A stretch of DNA of 64,000 nt, from NCBI GenBank assembly GCA_963575745.1, contig CAUYUJ010004335.1, forward strand, positions 602,356 through 666,355, read 5' to 3'. The stretch is from Prorocentrum cordatum. Its lineage: Eukaryota > Sar > Dinophyceae > Prorocentrales > Prorocentraceae. Made by a program: the position numbers and the translations under genes. Below are positions 53,785-64,000 of the stretch, piece after piece. Every line of letters begins with the position of its first letter. Position 1 is the stretch's first letter. Below the pieces are notes generated by a model. That model was not told the DNA's origin. It ran no database searches and worked only from the letters and a program-made list of their open reading frames with translations.

Positions 53785-53854
53785 TGCAACAAATTACAAG
53801 TGCAGATCTGTGGCGCGCACGTGCGCGCTGGGAGGCCTTTGACTCGAGCAGGTG

Positions 53855-53872
53855 CTTGAGCCAAAATGGCTA
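53855..53872 (-). promoter_or_regulatory. Relict spliced leader, 18-nt exact match
   Basis: On the minus strand TAGCCATTTTGGCTCAAG matches the last 18 bases of the 22-nt dinoflagellate SL exactly. The four bases before it differ, as in 5'-truncated relics. It lies 70 nt before the ATG of the 306-aa gene, on the same strand. Confidence 0.85.
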
Positions 53873-53879
53873 AAAGGGA

Positions 53880-54395
53880 GCCTCCGGGGGGTCTCTTGGG
53901 GACCTCTTGGGGCCTCCAGGGGACCTCTTGCGGCCTCCTGGGGACCTCTTGGGGCCTCCTGGGAGCATCTGGGGCCGAAAGCTCGGAATGTGAATATGGT
54001 TGTGCACCTCTGGGACCCCTCTGGGGCTCGTCCTGGGGCTCTCTTGGGCTGTCTTGGGGGCCTCCCGGGCCGTCTTGGGACCCTCTTAGGGTCGTTTTGG
54101 AACCCTCTTGGGAGCCTGTGGGGCAGTCCTTGAGGGCCTCTTGGGCCGTCTTGGACGCAGTGGAAGCCCAAAGGGCGAACACGCCAAACATATCAGTTTT
54201 CCTATAGGAAAGCGACGATGTTTGCTTATTGGGGCTCTCTCGGGGTGCCTCCTGGGGCGTCTTCGGGGCATTCGGGGGCCTTCTTGGAGTCATGGGAGTT
54301 GTCTTGAAAGGCGTCTGGAGCCATCGCTGCGGCCTCCTGGGGCCTCCCTGCAGCCTCTTGGGGCCCTGTTGGCCCGGGGCCGCCGAAACCGTGTA
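53880..54395. repeat. Diverged CTTGG-type satellite
   Basis: ggggcctcctggggacctc words, with a linker cccaaagggcgaacacgcc at about 54168 matching those at 51957 and 52308. Confidence 0.75.
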
Positions 54396-54469
54396 AAAAC
54401 AAATGGGAAATGCCGCCCGGGCCCTACATTTGCGGTCGAGGCGCCGGCCCCCGGCCCCTGGACCCGGTC

Positions 54470-54499
54470 CCCTGTTATATGTATATGTATATGTATGTG

Positions 54500-54563
<64 letters not shown>

Positions 54564-54645
54564 GAAAGAGAAAGAGAGAGAGAGAGAGAGAGCGAGACAA
54601 AGAAAGAGAGAGAGAGAGCGAGAGAGAGAAAGAGCGAGAGAGAGA
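54470..54645. repeat. TATG and GA microsatellites
   Basis: A tatatgtatatgtatatg run, then gagagaaaga repeats. Confidence 0.9.
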
Positions 54646-54648
54646 CTT

Positions 54649-55598
54649 ACCCTGGCGAAGGACCCAGCCATGCGCAGTTGTGAGTACCGCGTTGTGGAGA
54701 CCGAACGCTTTCGATGGAGCTTGCGGGCCACGAAGCGCGTGAGGGGTGTGCGCCGAAACGGGTGCAGTGGCGCCATGCGGGCGCTGCCACTGGGGCCTCC
54801 GAGAGCTTCCTATAGGGGCCACTAAACGTGTGAGAGAAGTGCCGAAACGGGCGCGGTGGTGCCATGCGGGCGCTGCCACTGGGGCCTTCGGTGCAGCTCT
54901 CTGTGGGGCCACGAAGCGTGCGAGGGGTGTGCCGAAACAAGTGCGGTGGCGCAATGCGGATGCTGCAACTTGGGCCTTCGGTTGAGCTCCCGATGGGGCC
55001 ACGAAACGTGTGAAGGGTGTGTACCGAAACGGGTGCAGTGGTGCCACGCGGGCGCTGCCACTGGGGCTTTCGGTGGAGCTCTCTATGGGACCACAACACG
55101 TGTGAGGCGTGTGTTCAAACAGGTGCGGCGGTGCCATGCGAGCACAGGCACTGAGGGCCTCGGTGGAGCTCCCCATGGGGCCACGAAGCGTGTGAGGGGT
55201 GTGTCGAAATGGGTGCGGTGGTGCAACGAGGGCGTGGGCCTTCGGTGGAGCTCCTTATGGGGCCACGAAGCGTGCGAGGGGTGTGCCGAAACGGGTGCGG
55301 TGGTGCGGGCACTACCACTGGAGCCTTCGGTGGAGATCCCAATGGAGCCACAACACGTGCGAGGGGTATGTCGACATGGGCGCCGTGGTGCCATGCGGGC
55401 GCAACCACTGTGGCCTTCGGTGGTGCTCCCTATGTGGCCACGAAGCGTGTGAGGGGTGCGCAAAACAGAGACATGTGGAAGGCGCAAGGCATGTGGCAGG
55501 AGGGAGGAGGCGAGGAGAGGGGAACGGAAGGAATGAGTGGACGCGGGGCGCTGTTTGTTCAAAACGAGGGCCCAGCACCACAGGATGGTTGGGGAAGT
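54649..55598 (+). mobile_element. Composite satellite element II, copy 2
   Basis: Head ctggcgaaggacccagcc with gcgcagttgtgagtacc (54652-54692); about eight diverged ~90-bp units; tail with ttcaaaacgagggcccagca and ccacaggatggttgggg (55556-55598). The internal units differ by many substitutions and indels, so the arrays no longer keep one frame. Confidence 0.6.
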
Positions 55599-55599
55599 A

Positions 55600-57025
55600 A
55601 CCTTGCGGACGACCCAAACATATGCAATTGTGGGTAAAGCAATTGTGAATGTCATCTTCGGTGGAGCTCCCTATAGGGCGACGAAACGTGTGAGTGATGT
55701 ACTGAACTTGGCGCGGTGGGCGCAGAAGAACGCGTGTGGGGTGTGCGACGACATGCGTGCGGCAGCACCATGCGAGCGCAACCACTGGGGCTCTCGGTGG
55801 AACTCGCCACGAAACGTGTGAGCGTGTGCCAGAATGGGTGTGGTGGTGCCATGCGAACGAAGCCTCTGGGGCATTCGGTGGAGCTCCCTATGGGGCCACG
55901 AAGCGTGTGAGTGGTGAGCCGAAATGGGTGTTGCGGTGCCATGCGACCGCAGCTACTGGGGCATTCGGTGGAGCTCCCTATGGGGCCACGAAACGTGTGA
56001 GGGGTGAACCGAATTGCGCGCGGTGGTGCCATGCGAGCGCAGCCACTGGGGCCCTCAGTGGAGCTTCCTACGAGGCTACGGAACGTGTGAGTGGTGCGCC
56101 GAAATTGGCGCGGTGGTGCCATGCGGGCGCTTTCATCGGGGCCTTCGGTGCTCCCAATCGGGCCGCGAAACGTGTGAGGTGTGTGTGTGTGTGTGTGCGC
56201 CGACATTGGCGCGGTGGTGCCATGCGACCGCAGCCACTGGGGCCATCGGTGGAGCTCCCGATGGGGCCTCAACACGCATGAGGGGTGCCGGCATTGGCGC
56301 GGGGGTGCCATGCGAGCGCAGCCACTGGGGCCCTCGGTGAAGCTCCCTATGGGGCCACAACACGTGTGAGGGGTGTGTCGACATGGGCGCCGTGGTGCCA
56401 TGCGGGCGCAACCACTGCGGCAATCGGTGGAGCTCCCTATATGGCCACGAAACTTGTGAGTGGTGTGCCGAACATGTGTGCGGCGTGCGAGCGCAGCCAC
56501 TGGGGCCCTCGGTGGAGCTCCTTGGCCACGAAACGTATGAGGGAGTGCCAAAATGGGTGCGGTGGTGCCATGCGAGCGCAACCACTGGGGCTGTCTCGGT
56601 GGAGCTCCAGATTGGGCCACGAAACGTGTGAGAGGGGTGCCAAAATGGGCGCGGGGGTGCCATGCGAGCGCAGCCATTGGGTCCCTCGGTGGAGCTCTCT
56701 ATGAGGCCACGAAGCGTGTGAGGGGTGTGCCGAAATCAGTGTTGCGGCGCCATGCGAGCGCAGCCACTGGGGCATTCGGTGTAGCTCCCTATGGGGCCAC
56801 GAAGCGTGTGATGGGTGCGCCGACACGGGCGCGGTGGTGCCATGCGAGCGCAGCCACTGGGGCCCTCGGTGGAATTCCCTATGGGGTCACGAAGCGTGTA
56901 CGAAGTGTGCGGAAATTGTTGGCTGCAGAGGCAGGGATGGGAGGATGGGGATGGGGCGGCAGCGAGAGGAGTAACGCGGGGCGCTCTCTTCAAAACGAGG
57001 ACCCACCACCACAAGATGGTTGGAC
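55600..57025 (+). mobile_element. Composite satellite element II, copy 3
   Basis: Directly abuts copy 2. Head taaccttgcggacgacccaa with atatgcaattgtgggtaa; about fourteen diverged units (a GT dinucleotide run at 56180); tail cttcaaaacgaggacccacc and accacaagatggttgg (56988-57025). Confidence 0.6.
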
Positions 57026-57039
57026 ACATGAAGAAGATA

Positions 57040-57095
57040 AGCACATAGAAAGAGAGAGATAGAGAGAGAGAAAGAGAAAGAGAGAGAGAGAGAGA
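57040..57095. repeat. GA microsatellite
   Basis: gaaagagagagatagagaga repeats directly after composite element II. Confidence 0.9.
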
Positions 57096-57914
57096 CCGTA
57101 TACATCATTGGCAACCGTATGCAAGCCTGGCTGAGCATGTGCGTTTTGCATTCGTCTCCGCAATCAATCCTTAGCGCTGCGCGCGCGCAAACGGTTCAGA
57201 GCTCGCAAGGCAGCCTCCAGGTCAGCGGCTTTGAGGCAGGTGCTCATCCATGCACCAGCTTTCGGTTGGCGGTCCGATTTGTAGGGCGTCCTTGCTGGCT
57301 ATCTGCTGACGCAACGCATGGTCGATGAAACACGTGCCCATTCTCCAACATGATCGTGCCCCAGGTCGCACACGTTGTATTCTACCTCTTCCTCCTCCTC
57401 CTTCGCCTCCTCCTCCTCTTCCTCTGTTTTTGCACCCCACATGGCGTGGCGCGAGACTGGTCGAAGGCTGCCCAACAGACATGCAACCTCAATTATGCCT
57501 GCAGACTGTCTTACACAGTTTCGACTCTAAGGAGGCGGAGGACGAGGAAGAGGAGGAGAGGGAGTGGACAGCGTGGTTGCCACAAAGGCCTGCCGATGTG
57601 GGTAACAACGAGACGCGGCGCGTTTCGTTGTATCCAGTCGCGGCACCGATACGAGCATCCCAAGCCTCATGAAACAAGAAGGAAGAAGAGGAATAAGAAG
57701 GAGGAGGAAACGGAGGAGGAGGAGGAGAAGAAGAAGAGGAAGATGAGGAGATGGAAAGTACACGAAACGCGGGGCCGAATGTGTGTGTGCGTGTGTCACG
57801 GGAACGGTGCGCAATGTGGCTTGGACATCCCGCGGCCAATCCACGGCAGGATAAGCCAGTGCACCGCGGGAAGGTCGGTCGGTCGGACTCGGCATTGCAG
57901 CAGACTGCGCGCCG
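57096..57914. other. No recognisable gene
   Basis: A cttcctcctcctcc run (57385-57430) and its purine counterpart (57675-57745). Overlapping frames have no domains. Confidence 0.45.
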
Positions 57915-59643
57915 TCATGCTGAAGGCTCTCGCCCCGCCAACCGCAGGAGGTAGAGAAAAGTGGGGGGAAGAGGAGGAGGGGAGATTAGAAAAGACAGCG
58001 AGCGCGCCCACGAACCCGAGTCAGCGGGCGGACCCAAACATTGAATTCGGGCGGGAGGATGGCACGGGGTGGGCGCGAGAAGGCGCGCCTGCCAACCTTT
58101 AGGCGCGGCCGCAAGCACTGATCCGGCAGGTGATGGGTCAACGCTGGCAAGGTCTCTGGCCTGTGCAGCCGCATCCGATGTCTGCGCCTCAGCGGCTACC
58201 GCTTCCTCATCGGATGACGTGGGACGGCGTCGCCGCACGATGCGCGCCGCCTTCCGCCAAATGTTCACAGCGATGCGGGCCTCGATCCGCAGGTCCTCGC
58301 CGTGCGCCAGGGTGCCGTGGCGCCGAGGGAGCAACCTTGCCAGGCTCTGCGCGAGGAGCACGAGGAGCCCCGAGTCCCCGTGCGGTCGCCCGAAACACGA
58401 AAACGTGATGGGTCTGTAGTCCTGCCAGCAGCCCCCAGCTCCCTCCCGGAAAGTTGGTAAGCATCCTTCCTGTGCTGCCTCATGGGCCCGACGCAGTGCG
58501 CAATCGTCACGGGCGCCTGCGGCGGCAGGGCTGCAAATCCCAATGTTCATTGCTACGATGCGTCCTGATAGGCCGGGCACGCCAATCAGTAGGTCTGCAG
58601 GGGGCACCCTTGGACGTGAAGACATGAGCCCCCGAGGTTCAAGCTCGGTGGTCGGATCGAGACACGAGGAAACATGGCGAATGGTGTCTCGTGCTGCGTT
58701 GTGCCCGCGCGTTCTGGGTCCTCTTGCCCGGAGGAATGCGTGCGAGCATGAGGGGTCGAGGCAACACTAGCCGCGCAGCGCGCAGACCCTCGTCAGCTGG
58801 GCCCGCAGAGCCTAGACGAAGCCTGACCGCTGATACAAAGTCTTCTGGTACGAAGGCGGGTCTTTTGTTGGCGCCAGCCCCCCAGAGCCACTCGTGCGAC
58901 ACGCCAAGCGACGTCGACGCGGTGAGGAGCTGCACGCGGTCCCGGTCCCCAGCGGGGTTCGCCCTTTGCACGAGGCCGCGCGCGATGTGGGCGTCGGTCA
59001 GCCGATTGAACATGCGCTGAAGCCGCATGCCGCCCGCGCCCTCAGGAGCAGCCAGAAGTTCAGGGTCCTTCTTCCCCACGGCGGGGATGACGCAACGCCT
59101 GGCCGCCTGCTGCCCCGCGGTCACGCGGCCTCGCGGCGGTACCCGGGGTCGGGCTTCGTCCATCCCAAGCGTCCTATGCCGCATCGGCTGCGCCATCCGT
59201 GAAGAATGCGATGCCCCCCCAGCGACTCCCAGAGCCTGCCGCGGGCCTAACTCGTGCTGGCGTCGTATGCGGCCGTGAAAGACAGGCACGCGGCAAGTGC
59301 CTGCGTGCTCGAGGTACGACGTCATGTCCGCCGCCTGGGGCCACGAAGCGAGGCGGCTGGACACGCGGGCGGGCATCGCCACTGCGGCCGCTTCGTGGAA
59401 GCCCAGGACAGCAACGTCGACCACCAACGCTGCCATAAACCACTTCCAATTTTTTCGAGGGGCGGCAACACGAAAAGAAACAGTAAGACAACATGTTGCC
59501 GGAAAGGCGTCTGTAAATGCATTGCGCGTGCCCCCCCGACGGCCCAAGTGATACCTTATACAATCAGGTTTCACACTAGCGGGGCCCAGGTGACGAAACA
59601 GGACAGGCGAAATACGGAGAGAAGAAGATGCAGAAGAGAGCAA
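57915..59643 (-). pseudogene. Decayed LINE-type retrotransposon C-terminal remnant
   Basis: Two minus-strand frames (59643-58639, then 58625-57915 after a one-base shift) resemble the region after the reverse transcriptase of dinoflagellate LINEs: an EDFVSAVRLRLG segment, a RPRVPPADLLIGVPG strand, an ALRRAHEAAQEGCLP helix, a DYRPITFSCFGRPHGDSGLL part, and LRIEARIAVNIWRKAARIV. The Cys/His knuckle usually found between the first two is not recognisable. I base this on the general pattern of such proteins; a search is needed. The RT domain itself is not seen. Confidence 0.45.
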
Positions 59644-59938
59644 CAGCGACGCGAGGGCTCACAAGTAGGACACGGAAAGGTACAAGTAGATGCAGCACGA
59701 GTGCTGGTAGCCGTCCCCAGAGCGGGTGGAGGCCGAAGGACGCCTAGAAATGGGTACCGAAGCCCCGTCTGTCCAGGAACCCAGCTGCGCAAACTCCCGC
59801 ACCAAAGTCTTGCACTGAATCCTGTACCCGGGATCGGCGTCGGGCCAGCAATCGGAGACGGAGTCGACGCTGGAGTTGTCGCTGGAGTGGGAGGCGGGGT
59901 CGGCACCAGATCATGTGCCAAAACGGAGTCGGAAATAA

Positions 59939-60319
59939 TCGGAGGTTGGGGGGTGAGATCGAAGTGGAACGGAGAGCCCCCCTACCGGGAAATCGATCTC
60001 GGTTTCGTGTTCGTGCGTGCCGTGCGGGCGAGGCGAAGCTGCGTGGGCGGGCGAGAGAAAGTCTCCTGTGGCTGAGGCGCGGCCGGACCAAATGATTCCC
60101 TTCCGGGCGGCCGGGGCCCCGCGGTGTCCCGCCGGTGTCCCGCTGGTGTCCCGTGTGGCTGAGGCGCGGCCGGACCAAATGATTCCCTTCCGGGCGGCCG
60201 GGGCCCCGCGGTGTCCCGCCGGTGTCCCGCTGGTGTCCCGCGGTGTCCCGCGGTGTCCCGCAGTGTCCCGCGGTGTCCCGCCGGTGTCCCGCGGTGCCCT
60301 GCGAGGATGATGATGATGA

Positions 60320-60350
<31 letters not shown>

Positions 60351-60649
60351 TTGATGTTGATGTTGATGTTGATGTTGATGATGATGATGATGGTGCCCCG
60401 ATGAAGATGATGGTGCTGATGATGGTGTCGATGATGATGATCGTGCCCCGATGATGAGGATGATGATGCTCATGATGATTATGTTGATGATGATGACGAT
60501 GATGGTGTGCCGATGATGATGATGATGATGATGATTCAGATGATGTTGGTGATGATGATGTTGATGGAACTGGTGTCTCGGCGATAATGATGTTGATGAT
60601 GATGATCATGATGATCTTGATGATGATTATGGTGTCCCGATGACGATGG

Positions 60650-60680
<31 letters not shown>

Positions 60681-61146
60681 GGTGATGCTGATGGTGTCTC
60701 GATGATGATAACAATGATAATGACGATGTTGATGATGATGTTGCTCATGATGATGATGATGATGGTGCCCCAATGATGATGATGTTGTTGATGATGATGC
60801 GATGATCATGATGATGATGATGGTGTCCCGAGGATGATGACGATGTTGATGATAATGTTGATGATGAGAACGATGGTGATCATGATGGTGTTCCGATTAT
60901 GATGATGATTCGGATGATGATGACGATGACTATGCCCCGATGATGATGATGATGATGATGATGAAAATGTTGATGATGAGATGATGATGGTGATGGTGAT
61001 GATGATGTTGTCCCGATGGTGGTGCTGACGTTGATGATGATGTTTATGATGATGATGATGACTGTGCCCTCATGATGATGACGATGTTGGTGATGATGTT
61101 GATGTTGATGATGTCGATGATGATGATGATGATGATGATGATGATA

Positions 61147-61189
<43 letters not shown>

Positions 61190-61445
61190 CGTTGATTGTG
61201 AAAGCGATTGTGATATCGATAGTGAGATCGATATTGAGACCGAATGTGAGATCGATTGTGTGATCGATTGTGAGATCGATTGCGAGATCAATTGTGAGAT
61301 CGATCGAATGAGATAGATCGAGTGAGATCGATCAAGTGAGATCGATCGAGCGAGACCGATAGTGAGATCGATAGTGAAACCGATTGAGTGAGACGTTGGT
61401 TCCCCCCCCCGAACCTCCTTATCACCCGAAGGGTGGTCGTATAGG
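59939..61445. mobile_element. Composite satellite element I, copy 2
   Basis: Same order as the copy at 40409-42001: tcggaggtt head with gtgagatcgaagtggaacgg; a duplicated ctgaggcgcggccggaccaa unit with gtgtcccgc repeats (60110-60295); a GAT array (60304-61190); gagatcgat repeats (61195-61390); and the tail acgttggttcc with cgaacctccttatcacccga and the CACCC-GAA-GGGTG hairpin (61421-61433). Confidence 0.6.
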
Positions 61446-62834
61446 TATTGTAGCCTGCGTTGCCCGCCGGAGCGGTAGGCGTGAAGGAGCCTGTTGCGAC
61501 AGTCGGAGTGAGGGCCACGTCGTTGCCGGGTCGGAGTCGTGGCGTTGATGGCCGTGGTTGTGGTGGTGGTGGTGGTGGTGGTGCGGGTGGTGGGGTTGGT
61601 GGCAATGGGGATTGTTGGTCGGCCGTGCGAAATCGGCCGGGTAGACGTCCTCGCCGCTGGCCGGGTAAACGTCACCACGTCGGCGCCGGAGCAGGAGCTG
61701 GAGTCGAGACTGGAGAAGGACCTACGGTCAGAACCTGACCTAATGCACGACTCCGCTATGGCAAACAGCATGGGGCCTGTGATGATGGAGTAGGAAGCAT
61801 GGGGCGGGCGCGCGAGTCCGCGAGCACAGGCAGCAAGAAGCATGGACAAATGGCTACTCGTGGCAATCGTCGCGCAACTGATTGAATCCGTCGTGCTGCC
61901 CGTGGTATGCGCCTCGCTGCTCATGGCAATTTCGTGCTGCACGTGGTATTCGTCGTAAAACTCATGGTCTCCGCTGTGCTGCTCGTGGTGCCCGCGTGCT
62001 GCTCATGATTCCGTGCTGGCGTCGGTGCTGGGCCAGTGTTGGCGCAGGCGCTCCCATGCTGGCGCGTGAGGCTGGGCCTCGGATGGCGGATGGGATGGCA
62101 CGACGAAATCGGTAGGTTGGATGGGAAATGTGATAGCGGGTGGGCCAGCAGGCTGAAATTGCTGCTGGCTTCGGTGCTGGTGGCGGCGCTGGTGTAGGCG
62201 TGGGCGTTGGTACCGTTCTCGGCGCTGGTGTACGCGCTGGCGTTTTTGGTGCTGGCGCAGGCACAACCATTCATGCTGGCGCCGGAGTTGGCGTCGGTGT
62301 CTGGATCTTCTTAGTGATCGGGTTGCGCACGAAGCCGTGAAACGTGTTAGGGACGTCGTGGAGACCATGGTAGGTGTACCTGCGAATCGGTTCGATGTTC
62401 AACTCCGCCGTGGTGGGTGCGTACATTTTGACCCGCCGTCGGTGCAGGAGCCAGCGCCAGCGTCGCAACGGCAGTCGGGCCCGAAGTTGGAGCTGGCAGC
62501 TCTGAGCCCGTGTCGCGCTATCGGTTCGCGCCAGATAGAAAGGGCGGCAGGAATTGTCCGCCCGAGTCGGGTGCTCTATGCTTGGGCGTGCCGAGTCCAA
62601 GGCAGGCGCTCTCCCTCCCTGCGTCACCGCGTCGGCGTCGGAGCTGGAGTCAGAGTCGAAATCCGCCGACCCTGTCGGCGTGTGTGAGGGGCTTTTCCGT
62701 TCGAGCCGTCATCTCCGTCATTCTTTGTAATCGTCGTCTCTGTCGTTCCCTTTCCCTGGTACCCCTCTTCCCCTGGGCTCCTCCCCGCTCCCCTCGCCCT
62801 TTCCCAGGGCCTCCTCCTCAAGCGCGCTAGCCAA
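61446..62834. other. No recognisable gene; GTG and GCTGGT tracts
   Basis: A ggtggtggtgg run (61558-61590), and ggcgctggtgtaggcg words (62165-62290) that give Gly/Ala/Val-rich or Thr/Ala/Ser-rich ORFs. Short gtgctgctcgtgg words (61885-62010). No gene supported. Confidence 0.45.
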
Positions 62835-63365
62835 ACCGACCTTCAGCAACGTCGTAATTGAGTCGAAGGGAAGCCCCTTCCCTTTCCCTTCCCCGACGGG
62901 GGGGGGGAGGGGGGGTCCCGGGGGGGGTCCGGGGGAGTCCCGGGTCAGATACGACGGCCCCCCCGTACCGACCTTGAGCAACGTCGTAATTGAGTCGAAG
63001 GGAAGCCCCTTCCCTTTCCCTTCCCCGACGGGGGGGGGAGGGGGGGTCCCGGGGGGGTCCCGGGGGAGTCCCGGGTCAGATACGACGCCCCCCCCCCGTA
63101 CCGACCTTGAGCAACGTCGTAATTGAGTCGAAGGGAAGCCCCTTCCCTTTCCCTTCCCCGACGGGGGGGGGAGGGGGGGTCCCGGGGGGGGTCCCGGGGG
63201 AGTCCCGGGTCAGATACGACGCCCCCCCCCCGTACCGACCTTGAGCAACGTCGTAATTGAGTCGAAGGGAAGCCCCTTCCCTTTCCCTTCCCCGACGGGG
63301 GGGGGAGGGGGGGTCCCGGGGGGGGTCCCGGGGGAGTCCCGGGGAAGTCCCGGGTCAGATACGAC
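62835..63365. repeat. ~133-bp tandem repeat, four copies
   Basis: accgacctt.agcaacgtcg lies at 62835, 62967, 63100 and 63234, each followed by cgaagggaagccccttccc and a G-rich run. Confidence 0.9.
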
Positions 63366-63660
63366 ACCTCCCTCCCCCACCTTCTCGTCCTTCTCCCCGT
63401 TCCCCAAAACCATCCCACAGCCCGTGCCTCTTGCTGCGCATTGCGAACAGGGTCGGCGGCACCGGCCGTAAGGCCTTCGCAATCGGACGGATCAGGAACG
63501 GGGTCTGGACTAGGTCAGATGTTCGGCTCCAGCGTGGCAGACAGCATATAGCCGGCGATGCTTCAATCGATAAAGTCGGTGGTATCGGCCACACGGTCGA
63601 TACCACCGACCACATTAGAGATCCGGGAGGCCACTCTACTCGACGCCAGCCCGCGCGCCG
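63366..63660. other. No recognisable gene
   Basis: A short inverted word pair (ggtggtatcggccacacggtcgataccacc, split over 63580-63610) forms a possible hairpin. Nothing else recognised. Confidence 0.35.
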
Positions 63661-63663
63661 CCG

Positions 63664-63939
63664 TCAAACGAGTGCGCTTGACGCGGTCTCCGCTGCATCA
63701 GAGGATGTATTCTGGCGGCCCTGTTGACATCCATGCGGCAACACTGCAGGCTCACACGGCGGGTGGTCGAGACTGTTGATTGCCCGTCGGGCGCGTGCCA
63801 CCTTGGCAATCGTAGCCTCGAGGTCTGCGGTGGCGGTCTGGTCCTCGCCGATGCGCACGCCGAGCACCTTCGCTGGCCTCTTCGTTCTCCCCGGGCTCTC
63901 TTTGCATCCCACCATTCCATGGGCGAAAGGACTTTGCAC
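63664..63939 (-). pseudogene. Possible LINE reverse transcriptase fragment
   Basis: A minus-strand frame with KVLGVRIGEDQTATADLEAT followed by IAKVARARRAINSL resembles the segment after the RT catalytic core in LINEs (LGV-x-I..DLExRIxKA). About 90 codons, cut off by other frames on both sides. The assignment is tentative. Confidence 0.3.
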
Positions 63940-64000
63940 GGCAATTCTCGGGCTGCTGCCCAGGGTTTATTCGGTTCACCCTAGACCTCCTTGGCCCCAA

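Noticed and set aside
1-64000. tRNA, rRNA, U-snRNA or spliced-leader RNA genes
   Set aside because: I looked for conserved cores by eye and found none I could support. A covariance-model search would be decisive.

Overview
The window looks like nuclear DNA of a dinoflagellate. The strongest evidence is genomic relics of the dinoflagellate spliced leader (SL): an exact 18-nt match on the minus strand at 53855-53872 and degenerate copies at 3205, 4527 and 17968. Each lies 50-80 nt upstream of an ATG and on the same strand as that gene, as expected for genes recopied from trans-spliced mRNA. High GC content, long one-strand gene runs, many decayed retroelements and abundant satellites fit the same group. 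The species cannot be named from sequence alone, and no rRNA, tRNA or bacterial-type operon was recognised.

Layout. 0.2-2.7 kb carries minus-strand hypothetical genes. 3.3-20.8 kb carries plus-strand genes: hypothetical proteins, a C5 cytosine DNA methyltransferase (12947-14060), a hAT-transposase-like gene with a probable intron (14589-17421) and small hypothetical proteins. This run is interrupted at 8.0-12.7 kb by satellite DNA that includes a nearly perfect 0.86 kb inverted repeat. From 21 kb onward every credible gene is on the minus strand: two large, partly paralogous low-complexity genes (21.9-28.5 kb), an AAAP/SLC38-like amino acid transporter (32.9-34.4 kb), a decayed DIRS-like tyrosine-recombinase retroelement with a C5-MTase-like 3' domain (45.6-50.9 kb), an intact SL-tagged retrogene (52.9-53.8 kb) and a decayed LINE C-terminus (57.9-59.6 kb). 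Strand switches fall at about 2.8-3.3 kb (divergent) and 20.8-21.2 kb (convergent).

The remainder is mostly structured repeat. Two composite satellite element families recur (40.4 and 59.9 kb; 42.8, 54.6 and 55.6 kb). A dispersed CTTGG-type satellite family occurs at 3.0, 8.2-11.1, 11.2, 42.5, 50.9-52.4 and 53.9-54.4 kb. Simple repeats of GAT, CTC, CT/GA and GCTGAGG are abundant.

Most genes carry single frame breaks, and several carry in-frame stops. Decay, assembly error and recoding cannot be separated without transcript data. A short dispersed hairpin (CGGC or equivalent, loop TGYTTCG, GCCG or equivalent) recurs through the first 21 kb, mostly within 60 nt downstream of stop codons and in the orientation of the gene. 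No pathway or operon logic links these genes; their shared features are orientation, SL relics and the hairpin.
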